64,000 nt of DNA from Cryptomeria japonica (taxonomy: Eukaryota; Streptophyta; Pinopsida; Cupressales; Cupressaceae), in assembly GCF_030272615.1 (NCBI RefSeq), contig NC_081414.1, positions 912,149,009 through 912,213,008 on the forward strand, in the 5' to 3' direction. The notes beneath the pieces were generated by a model that saw nothing but the letters and a program-made list of their open reading frames with translations, was not told the DNA's origin and did no database searches. A program made the translations under genes and the position numbers. Positions 47,549 to 57,699 of this stretch are shown here, in pieces. The stretch's first letter is position 1, and each line of letters begins with the position of its first letter.

Positions 47549-48193
47549 CTGAGGTCCCATGGAGGGGGGCTTCCAAAAAAATAGAGCTGGAGCTGCTGAG
47601 ATTTTTTACGAATATTTTAAAGACACTCATATTATGATTCAGCTTAGGCTGGGGTCCCATGGGAGGGGCTTGGGCTCTATTTTTAAGGAAGAAATGGTCC
47701 CAAGCAAATTTTTTTCCTCTACCGGATTAATTGGAATCTTTCCCCCAAAAAAGGAAGCACCAAAATCAAATGAAGAGGGAAAATGATATTTATTTAATTA
47801 ATTTTACCTTTCTTTGTGCTCAAACTTCCTTAAATTTAGTAGTTCAAATTTTTAAGCTAGTTGCATAACAAAACTCATGGGACCGCATGTTTAAATTTTT
47901 CCTAAAACTTCTCAGCTGCTTAAGCTCCTAAATTTAAGGATGTCTGCAGTCCCATGAACTTTGTAGTAGCATAAGTTTAAGCTTCTATATTTAAGCAAGC
48001 TAGTGGTAGATAAAATTTAGTTTTCTTTGACAAGTGGTATAAAATATTCCTAAGCTGGTGGAAAAATTTCTAGGCCCACCATATTTGCAGGGGAAAAAAT
48101 TCCAAATAATCTTCGTAGCAAAAGAAAAATTTCCTCATAAGACCACCTTTTCTTTAAAAATAGAAGCTAAGCTCCCATGAGACCCTTGCCTCA
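47549..48193. mobile_element. Nested foldback/MITE-like element with GGTCCCATGGG ends
   Basis: Left arm 47644-47700 (TTAGGCTGGGGTCCCATGGG, then GGGCTCTATTTTTAA) is matched in reverse complement by 48141-48193 (TGAGGCAAGGGTCTCATGGG, then CTTCTATTTTTAAAG). An inner inverted pair, TCATGGGACCGCATGTTTAAA (about 47876) and TTTAAGGATGTCTGCAGTCC (about 47934), lies in between. A further direct copy of the arm start sits at 47549-47577. No transposase is present. Confidence 0.7.
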
Positions 48194-48894
48194 GACAATT
48201 GAAGCAGCAGGAGAAATCACCAATTATGCTGGCCTTGTTGCAAATGAGAAAAATTGTAGTGTGTTTCAAAGTTTGACCCCTCCCCCAATTTGTTGTGCCT
48301 CTTCGTATTGTATAACTAGCTCCAGGATGTTTGGTGCTGAAGTTTACTGACAATTTGGGGCATGCCAGTTTGATTGGTTGTAGTTGTTTGACAGAGTGAC
48401 CTCCAGATTCACTAGTGGACTTGGTGGAGGAAATGATAGTCACTTCCTAAAGGTAGGAAATGCCCTTACACCCTGATAATCCAACATTTTTTATGTTAGT
48501 TATCTGATTGGTCATCAGAATTGTCTACAACACTTGTCCATGTCTGCACATACATTCAAAACAATCTCTTCTGCAAAGTTGTGTGCCTGGGGGGCCTCGT
48601 ACCTGACCAGTGTAGAGTCCCTGTCTAGACTCTAAAGTTTAAAAACACAAATCTTTCACCATTGGGTTAAAATTCGCTCAAGTAAAAACATAGGGAATGC
48701 TTTATAAGATTGAAAGCGAGATTTCTACACCAGTTGGATGCTACCATTGCCACAACATGGAAATCTTGTGCAGGAAGAGAAATTATATATTTATCAGACT
48801 CGCTGAAATGGATAATTTTTCATTGTAATGCATCTTTAAAGAGAGAAAACCATTTCAGTTCATTTACAGAAACGGGTTTTATCCTCCAAGGAAT
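48194..48894. other. 3' flank of the TNL gene
   Basis: No coding support. The 3' UTR of the minus-strand TNL transcript should lie here. I did not fix a poly(A) signal. Confidence 0.5.
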
Positions 48895-49359
48895 CTAACA
48901 TAAATATCTATGTTTATCTTTCAACCTGTCCTCTTCTGTCAACACTATGTTTGATTGTTTGAAAGTCCTCGAAAATGGTGATCTTGATTTATGCTCCCAA
49001 ATGCTATATATTGAAAGCATTTTTACATGAACATCTGTTGTTGATCTCTTTATAGTTCTCACTCCCAATTCTATCAACAGCTCTGATCGCCCATCCGCCA
49101 ATAGCCTTCTCCATTCCAACCATCTATTCCCCACATATATATCTACCTCACTGGTTCTGGTACCTCCGGTTGCTCCACCTATGGCTTCGGAATTCCTCCA
49201 GACCAGTAATTTGGGATTCAAATTTATAGTTGTTCCATCAGCAGTTTCTTCTGTTCGTTGAAACAATACAGTTTCTAGTTCAAAGCATTCCTCCAAATTC
49301 CATCTCATTCCTGCCTTTTCAATTACCATGTGAACCGCGTCCTGAGAAAAACTGTGACC
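48895..49359 (-). CDS. Sixth (C-terminal) exon of the TNL, unrecognised domain
   Basis: A strong acceptor (TTCTGTTTTGCAG) precedes GGTCACAG at 49359, and the frame is open for 154 codons to a stop at 48895. It follows in phase from a donor TGG|GTATTG at 49683/49682 near the end of exon 5, giving ...SLASQTW then GHSFSQDAVHM. The product segment contains WNLEECFELETVLFQR, YVGNRWLEWRRLL and a basic tail. I recognise no domain; it is not LRR. Alternatively exon 5 reads on to its own stop at 49653 and this is a separate or non-functional ORF. Confidence 0.6.
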   Translation of the reverse strand, partial: GHSFSQDAVHMVIEKAGMRWNLEECFELETVLFQRTEETADGTTINLNPKLLVWRNSEAIGGATGGTRTSEVDIYVGNRWLEWRRLLADGRSELLIELGVRTIKRSTTDVHVKMLSIYSIWEHKSRSPFSRTFKQSNIVLTEEDRLKDKHRYLC

Positions 49360-52300
49360 CTGCAAAACAGAACACAAATCTCATTATCCTCAAACAATAT
49401 AACCATTCTCCTACATCTAAAATAGTACATTTTAAATTTAATTTGTCAGTTGTTGCACAAGACGTGATTTCCTCAATTGCCTTGCATGGTGCTAATAGTC
49501 AAGACAAATATAGTATATGATAAGCTGGAGGTGACAGTCGATTTCCTCCACCAAGTCCACTGGTGAACTAACAAATGCAATGAAGTGGAATATGTATCAA
49601 GAGATCCACAGAGAAAAGGAAAAACTAGTTTGGTCTTGTTTGAGAATCAATTCTAATTTAAGTTTAGTTTCTGATGCAATACCCATGTCTGTGATGCAAG
49701 TGACATAGAATAGGTCCAAATCTTCCTGTTTATGAAGGAACCAGCCAGGTCATAAGCAGCGAGAAGGCGCATGCCAAAATCTATGGGCAGATGTTTCCAT
49801 GCAATCCAACTCCATTGCATCCATGCCAAGTCCAGAAAGAGTTTATTATATAAATTTTTCTCCTCCTCTAAGACTTGCTTCTCTTTACCTTCCCTTCTGC
49901 ATAGCAAATGAACTCCACCCTTTTTGCCCCATAATCGTGGATGTGGATGTGATGGGTGTGCCCAAATACAAATCCTGTCTCCATCTTGCAAGCTTCTAAC
50001 GAAATCATGCTTTTCACTGCAAATGAAAAGATGAAGTTCATCTCTACCATTTTCGCTACTATCTTCACCTCTGTTCCTCACAATTTGAATTCTTAAGACT
50101 TCGAATCCACCTCTGATAACAGTGGCATCAATACCACTGTGCTTCTCATATGAAATAAAGCAGAAAATAACTCCTACGCATCTCATGTTCTGGTCCATTG
50201 AAATATGAATATCCATCAAAGGTAAATTTGAACTAGTGTACTTGTCCATTTTATTTTGGATTTGATGATCAAGCCACTCTGGAATTTCATTTCCATAGAA
50301 AATTAATTCCCTTCCCTGTCATACAAAAGCAGGTTCATCACAAGCATGAGACATGAATACTCTTTGATATGGATAATTTTCTGCTAGAACATGGTTTTCC
50401 ATCAATAAAAATGACTATCAAGAAATGCAATAAAGATGGTAACTGTTGAATGACTAAGGACAGAAGTGATTTTAAAAGTTACGACACACCAGGTTACAGA
50501 TTCAATTGTTGTTCTTAAAATTCAGCAAAATATCTTACAACATAAATTTACCAATAATTTCTTCATGGAAAACAAGAATGACGAATAAACGGTACGCTAA
50601 TCGGAATAGTTATATGATAATTGCTTTTTCAGTCAACAAAATTCTATGTTTCTCATTATAGGTTCAATACTGACATCTGTTGCAACATTGCTGCCATCAA
50701 TCTTTAGAAAAACAGAAACTAATGTGTATTATCACAATCATAGTTCACTTCAACACCCTGATGATTTATTAGAAATTTCAAATGTGGACAATGCTTCAGA
50801 AATTGTTGAGGTTTCCAATCATCATTTATACCATGCTGTAAGCCTAATCAAGTTCTAGTGTCCTGGATGGCAATACTGCTGCCTATTAGATTTCAGTAGC
50901 TTCAGCAATTATTGAATTTTCAAGACAAGTATCAGAAACACAGTCAGATGTTAATTATCCTTCAGCCATCTCAAAGGTTTATGATAGAATGGAATCCATT
51001 ACTGAAGCAAAATATATCTAAGAAAACAGAGAACGCAGACAGGGTCTACCTTAGCCCAATTCTGAAGTTTAGAGACTATGATACCAGTTCCACCAAGGTG
51101 TAGTCTTCCCAATGACTTCAATGAATCCAAACCTGTGATATCTGTGCTCTTAAGGCTCTTACATCCCGTTATATTGAGGTCTACCAAAGCCTGCAAAGAT
51201 CCCAGTCCAGGTACACATTCCAATTCCTCACAGTTGTGCAGCAATAGAGTCTCCAAACATTTCATGTCCGAAATGTCTGAGACTCTACTCAACCTTTTAC
51301 AATTACTTACATCAACATGCACCAGACTTCCTGGAAGGCGTGGCAATTCTAGAAGCTCTTCACAACCACGAAGAATCAGTTTAGTCAATTTATGTAGGTA
51401 TTTAATTTTCACGGGTAACATGCAAAAGTTGTTGTATTCTAGATGGACAGCCTCCAGAGACATCAGCGATGCAAACTGTACAGGTAGCATCTTCAGTCCA
51501 CAAGAACTTGCTTCTAGAACTTGCAGTGCTCTTAGACCAGATAAGTTTCCAGGAAGCCTCATGAGATTATAAATTCCATTTAATTTTAAGATCCTAAGGT
51601 TCTCAAAGTTTCCAAAACTTTCAGGAAGTTGCAGTAAATTGCAGCAAAAAGAGAGATTGAGTTCTTCAAGATGGCGAAGTTTCCCAATTTCTTCAGGTAA
51701 GCAAACAAAACCAGATGAGTCCATGTCTAAAATACGCAAGCGATGGAGGGTCCCAAGGGAGCTTGGCAATCTCTTCAAAGCAGTGGAGTTGCTTATAGAC
51801 AATTTTTCCAAGAGGAACATGCCTGCAAAGAAATCTGGCATCTCAGATATTGAAGTAGATATCAATAAAAGCTCTCTCATTGAGGTAAGATTTCCCAAAT
51901 TGTCTGGCAGCATAGTAAGACTAGTACAATGAGAAAGGTTTAGCTTTTTTAGCGAAACAAGTCCTGAAAAGCTATGTGGAAGTTCCTTGAGATTTTGACA
52001 ATTTGACAAATCCATAAACTCTAGCTTTTCTAGACTGCCAATTGACTCGGGTAATGTTGTTATCCTCATACAACCATGCAATTCCAATTTTACCAAAAAC
52101 CGTAGCTTCAAAAAATCTGGAAGTTTCTCAAGCTGGGAGCACTCACTGAGATTCAAAACTTTAAGATTCTTGGGTGCCTGCAAATCAAAGTGTGTATTAG
52201 GACATAATTGTTAGCAAGAAAACCATCAACCAAGACATAGAAGATAACCAGGATGAAATTACCTTTTGATGAAATTGGTCATCCCAAACTTGCTTGATGC

Positions 52301-55300
52301 TGCTTTGGGGCAATTCTAGAACTGCCATTTTCTTCATTTTCAGTTCTACAGGTAAACAGTCCAGAGAACAACACTTCCACCTTAGCCATATCAATTGTGA
52401 GGTTAGCTTTCTGAAATCTCCTCCTATAATTGTGTTACTAACTGAAAGCAGACGTAGGTTCTGCATTGGCTCAAAATCTTCTGCACTCCAAACTTTCCAC
52501 TTATGAGAATCATAGATGATACCTTGAACACTTCTTGATACCTGTTGCATAGACGGGCCTTGTCAGTTGCATTGCATGGAAAGCTGGCAAAAAGAGGCAC
52601 AGACCAAAGTTTTCTTTCTAAGAACTCATTGGTTTACCAATTGTTATAAGAACAATGTTGACTTTTCCCTTTTTGTTTGCAATTCACATCTGAGGCTTTC
52701 CTCCCAACCAGTTTTTAATTTATATTCTTTTTAGTTTGGGTTGGACTCTGGCCATGACTGACCATGTATTCCTAGAACATAACAAGAATATTTTTCAATC
52801 ATATCAAGATATAGAACTAGTAAAGTTAGTTTCCCAGCCGCTACTAGAAGATTTACCCATGTAAACAAAAGATCGTAGGCCATTCACATTAGGAAGAACT
52901 TTAGCTAGTTTTTTGAAAATGACTTTTTCTGACTGGGTAAATCTTCCACTACAAGGAAAATAATTTCTGCAGAGGAAAATCATATTGATATAAAACTAGA
53001 TGAGGACTATGCAGTTTTTCAGATCTTATATCCATATATTTCCAATGTCAGGATTATATTTACAGCATTAGAATAACATCCATCGGAGCAGTACAAGTTT
53101 CTGATTATTAGCAAACGACATGGTAATAGGTTAATATATGACTATACCAGAAATGAGAAAACACAGTAACAATTTATGATTAGTTTTATGACATCATCAT
53201 GTAAAGATTTTGAGAGAGAAAATTACCAAATGATCTTTTAAAGCTTTTCTAACTTCCTTCTCATCCCACAATCTGCTGCGTCTGCCAGGATCAGCATGAT
53301 TCTGCTTTCTCACAATTGCCCGTCCCATATCCCGAAGAATGTCATGCATTTGCAACCGATCATCAAAAGTGAACTTTACAAGAGATTTGGCATGAAGATT
53401 GTGTATAGCCAAGTTCGCAGACCATCCAGAACTTTCCCAAATGCTCAAGACTTTGGATTTCTCACTTCCAATGAAGAAACATGCAATATCAAGAAAGATT
53501 TGTTTTTCTGTTTCATTCAGATTATCATAGCTAATTATTAGCCTTTCCTCCATTTTAGTAATTTCACCATTTTCTAACTGTTTTAAGACTTCAATCCAGA
53601 TTTTGGAGTCTTTTTTGTCATACAAAAGCCTAGCTATAACCTCGATAGTTAGAGGAAGCCCTTGGCAGGCCTTCACAACCTTCTCAGTTAGGTCTGGATA
53701 GTTTTTACTGGGAAACTCTTGAGAGAAAGCATGCCGACAAAACAACTTCAGAGCTTGATCATAGTTGAGCTCATCTACATGATAGGGTATATGATTATGC
53801 TTCCTGCCCAGCACATTTGTGTCTCTAGATGTTACAATGACTCTTCCCTGAAGATGAAACCATTGTTCTAACAGTTCATCTAAAACATCTCGATCATCAA
53901 CATCATCGAGAACCAGAAGTGCATTAGTAATACTTAGAGAATCTTTTCCCATCCAGCTGTCTCCTTCAGCAGGATTATTGTTTTTATATACCATATTGTT
54001 TACTATTTTCCTTCGCAGTTCAGTGTGTTCAGTGTTTCTAACATCTGATAAAAAGTAACTGACACTGAAATTGAAACATATGCTGTTGAACACTGCTGTT
54101 GCAAGAGTTGTTTTACCTGTGCCGCCCATTCCATAAATACCCACTATTATCAGTTTTTCATCGGATTCCATTTGTAATAAGGTAATCACCTTTGCCACAC
54201 GTTCCTCAAGTCCAACAGAGAATTTAGGAAGTTGTCTTGTTGTTTGCAGCTTTCTAAGAATCTGTGATGTCACAATATCGACAAGTTTCCCTTCATATCT
54301 GCATAGATAAAATATTAATAAGCTGATGTGTACCTGCAAAGTATCATTTTAACAGACCTAAAGAAAGCCAAATCTGGACATGAAATGTAATGTCCCCTGA
54401 GGATGAATTATATGAGGTAATGCTTTCCTAAAAGTTAAAACATAACTAATAACAAAAAATCGATTTAGAAATATAAAGAAACATTGCAGTTGCCTACTTG
54501 TCCTAGCTAACAGATTGAAATAGTCAGCCTCTTTTAACCAAATGATCCACTCTATGACTTTTTAATAGGGTAGTAAGGAATCTATTGGATCCCTAATCTT
54601 GTTCAAAGAATACAAATACAAATACATTTCAGAGGCAGTCTACAAAGTTGGTAAGCATCTTGTTCATGTTCATTGGTGATTATATATATGATCTTTGGAT
54701 ATTGCAAATTGATTTTGCTTCCAATTATTTCATGCTGTTGCTTCTAACAATTTCCCATTTCCCAAATGGGAGATTTTATCCAACTAGGGATCTTTAGCAT
54801 AAAAAGATCCTTTTATCATCCAAGCACATATTCAACCCTCCACAGGTCAACATCCACTTTGATAGCATAAGAAATTGTCCGAGCCTTACCAATCACGATC
54901 ATGTTTTTCTTTGTGCTCTCTTGTTCTAGTCCGGCTCTTGCAGCTCTGTTCTTCTTGATCATTTGATTGTTCAAAATCAAGTTCTTCAAGATATCACTTT
55001 TACTGATTTAACTCTTAACTCAGACCAAATCAGGCTGTTAGATTCAATCCTTGAACCGATGTCTAACCACTTGGAGGTCACCTACTTGAATTGGTATTTA
55101 ACTCTTTGTAGTTGTTTGGTCCAATACAAGGAATACTTGGTACTTCAAATTTATCTAACCAAGAATTTTCTTTTAGGTACTTTCTTCCATAAATATATGA
55201 TTGAAGGCCAAGATACACACTGTGAATAGGATGCGATATATTTTAACATAATTTTAGGCCAAAGTGGTCATTAGCACCTATCAGAGTTTCTAACCAATTT

Positions 55301-56327
55301 AGAACTTGGTTTCTATTGGTATCCAGATTGAAAGTATATTCTGCATACCAAATTTGAATTCCTTCGATTTAAGAGGTCATACAATAGGTTAGGGTTGCAA
55401 ATATGCCTGTAATTGTGTCTAATATCATTGCATATCAGGCAAGTTATAAAATATATATTTCATTTTCTACTTTTCCGAGTTACACATCTCAAACTTTTTG
55501 CCATTCCTAAGGGTCTTTGGATGGGTTCATCTACTGGTTTTACTGGGTAGACCGATTGAGTTGGTTGTATGCAGATAAGGGGAATTTTCTATTCAGGATT
55601 GATGATTTTTATAATAACGGAGTTTCTTCTTGTATTGAATTCTGCTCTCATTCTAAAGGTTGTGAATAATATTGATTCGGAGGTTTCATTTCACATTATT
55701 GAAGACAATTATTTTCTTCCATATCATTCTCCAAGTGGCAATAACTAGCTTTCAGTGCCCATCTCGCAATTTTCTTTTCCTATGATTATTCAAGTCCAAA
55801 ATTTCAATATGGTCACAAAGAAATAATACAGTTGAAAATACTAACCATTACTATCAAAATAACAATACCTACCCATGAAAATCGTCAGGGAGAGACCATC
55901 CCGAGAAACTACAGGCTTCATATAAAGCTCTGCACCACTTCTGCACGGTATCTTCACTGTATCTGAGTGAATCCTTATGTTGTTGAAAAGCTTGAGCAAA
56001 AGGGCCCGTCTGATGGCGAACTTGTTGTGGCTCAACATCATAGAATATGGGTATCATAATATTCTTGGATTCCACCATCATTACCACTTCATTGAGGCAC
56101 CATACAGAGTAAGCATAGTTTTTTGAGAAAATGGGGATCACAATACGTGAATTCTGTATAGCTTGTTCTAAGCTCAAATTGATATGGTTTCCTCTTTCAA
56201 GCGTCTCCTTGTCCAGAAATACATTGACTTGTGCCGCAGTTAATCTATAGTAGAGATGATCTACTAAAGTTTTTCTTGTGTCTGGCCCTCTGAAGCTCAG
56301 GAACACATCGAATTTTCTGTTGGCCAT
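48895..56327 (-). CDS. TIR-NB-LRR (TNL) intracellular immune receptor, six deduced exons
   Basis: Exons: 56327-55873 (TIR), 54298-53227 (NB-ARC), 52541-52263 (NB-LRR linker), 52177-51050 (LRR), 50315-49683 (C-JID-like) and 49359-48895 (extra tail). All junctions are GT-AG, every phase matches, and the total is 4032 nt (1343 aa). The TIR begins MANRKFDVFLSFRGPDTRK and keeps the NADase Glu in WCLNE. NB-ARC has GMGGTGKTTLA, ALLVLDDVDD, VIVTSRD, CQGLPL and the MHD motif (QMHDILRDMG). Exon 3 has LPVELKMKKMAVLELPQSS. The LRR exon has about 15 leucine-rich repeats without a stop. TNLs detect pathogen effectors; on activation the TIR makes nucleotide signals for EDS1 complexes. It looks intact and is the best functional gene in the window. 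Exon 6 is the least certain part. Confidence 0.9.
54302..55870 (-). other. Intron 1 of the TNL gene (about 1.57 kb)
   Basis: It lies between donor GG|GTAGGT (55872) and acceptor TATGCAG (54299), the usual TIR/NB-ARC intron position. No second gene is seen inside; a plus-strand 88-codon ORF at 54963-55229 lacks domain features. Confidence 0.85.
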
Positions 56328-56377
56328 GATTAGGCTTCTTAATGCTGAACTAAAGCAGGCCGGTCTACACTCTGTAA

Positions 56378-56385
56378 TATTTATA
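56378..56385 (-). promoter_or_regulatory. Candidate TATA box of the TNL gene
   Basis: On the minus strand CTATAAATATTAC lies about 50 bp before ATG 56327, which allows a start of transcription near 56350 and a short leader. It favours ATG 56327 (MANRKF, the standard TIR start) over the in-frame upstream ATG at 56444, which would add 39 residues. Confidence 0.55.
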
Positions 56386-56444
56386 GTTCCTGCTGGAATA
56401 CAGGCATTGCATTCAATTTGTCTATAAATTTTCTTTCTCTTCAT

Positions 56445-57119
56445 TATTAATTCATATTGAAAAAAATCAGTACATCTTTCTTTAAATTATATATTTTAAT
56501 ACTTTTAATTTATTGGACCAAATGTCAATGGAATACATGTCCACTATTATATATCATAGATATTGAATTTATTATATACTCTATTGAAAGCGGGTGAACT
56601 GTCTTTTTTTTAGCCCCAGTTTTTCTCCTCGCAGGTCGCGTATTTGAATAGGCTTACGCCGGTTTCAGACCTGGTGCAGCATATTGAAAAACAATTATGT
56701 TGAACTGTGTCTTTCAGACCATGTGAGTAGGTCTTATACCCTCTTAATCTTCTTCCCCATTACCAAGCCGCTTCTTTAATTCTAGAATAAAACTCGTTTT
56801 GTTGGGTGTTCATAATCTGTCACATCCCTTAAAGCAACCTGTAAAAATCGCTGAGGGATTGTTGGCAATGCCTTAAAGAGGCATGGTGCCCATATGCAGG
56901 AAGGCAAAGCAAGCCTCAGAGACCTACTTAATTTTGACTTCTCAGATACCTAATTAATTTTGATTGATGTATGTTTGACGGATCATGTTGAAATTGAAAT
57001 GAATGAATGGATGCTTTTAAACCGTCTATGGAACCCACAGATAAACCAGCCTATGAATGAATGTTGAGTAAAGGCAGGGTTGTCCATCAAAGCATAAAAT
57101 TATAGAAGCTTGTCAGGGA
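56445..57119. other. Upstream region of the TNL gene
   Basis: No coding support. It is not obviously repeat-derived apart from the duplication that begins at 57121. Confidence 0.5.
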
Positions 57120-57120
57120 A

Positions 57121-57300
57121 AAGGATGCTGCCAGTATGGGCACCACGTGAAGGTAAGGGACTTCACAACTTGTGTCTAGCATTCCTGACAAGGATGCTGC
57201 CAGTATGGGCACCACGTGAAGGTAAGGGACTTCACAACTTGTGTCTAGCATTCCTCCAGCTTATGCAAGGTTAGGGACTTCATAACTTGTGTCTAGCATT
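57121..57300. repeat. 69-bp tandem duplication plus partial third copy
   Basis: AAGGATGCTGCCAGTATGGG at 57121 recurs at 57190 with the same following text (CACCACGTGAAGGTAAGGG, then CTTGTGTCTAGCATTCC). A partial third copy (AAGGTTAGGGACTTCATAAC...CTAGCATTTC) ends near 57303. The first two units are nearly identical. Confidence 0.9.
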
Positions 57301-57404
57301 TCTCCAGCTTATGCCATAGTGAGATCTTTCGAATAGGATTCTCTTTCTTTTGCCATCCAACAGAGAATAGAGAACAAAGTTAACAAGTGCAAGAAAAATC
57401 TTGT

Positions 57405-57625
57405 CAAGTCTAGAGTTTAGAAGGATAGACAAAGCATGCAAATTGTTTGACAGAATGCCTAAAAGAAAGGGGGTTTCATGGGATGCGATGATGGTTTGGA
57501 GTTGTTGAAAAGGCTTTGAAAATTTTCCAGAAAATGTAATTGGTAGGTGAAAAGCCAGGCTCCGCAGTAGCTGCCAGCATACTCCCAAATGAGAGCTTGG
57601 TGTCGCTAGGCTAGATGCTAAACCA
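57405..57625 (+). pseudogene. Pentatricopeptide repeat (PPR) gene fragment
   Basis: On the plus strand one frame reads KACKLFDRMPKRKGVSWDAM (about 57437-57500). After a frameshift another reads VEKALKIFQKM, then LVGEKPGSAVAASILP (about 57505-57590). This is the plant PPR sequence (A-x-LFDxMPxRxxVSWNAM...EALxLFxxM...GxxPxxxTxxSVLP). It covers less than two repeats with no start or further repeats, so it is a relic of a PLS-type organellar RNA-editing factor gene or a retrocopy of one. The minus-strand 137-codon ORF over the same DNA is a shadow. Confidence 0.8.
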
Positions 57626-57699
57626 CAGTGTTGTCGTTCATTATAAATGATAATGGATTGTTCATTCAAATATACATTGTCAAAAATAGTCAATTATGC

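Noticed and set aside
51078-51572. 164-codon plus-strand ORF opposite the LRR exon.
   Set aside because: Antisense shadow of the leucine-rich repeats; no domain of its own.
57280-57693. 137-codon minus-strand ORF upstream of the TNL.
   Set aside because: It is the antisense shadow of the plus-strand PPR fragment.
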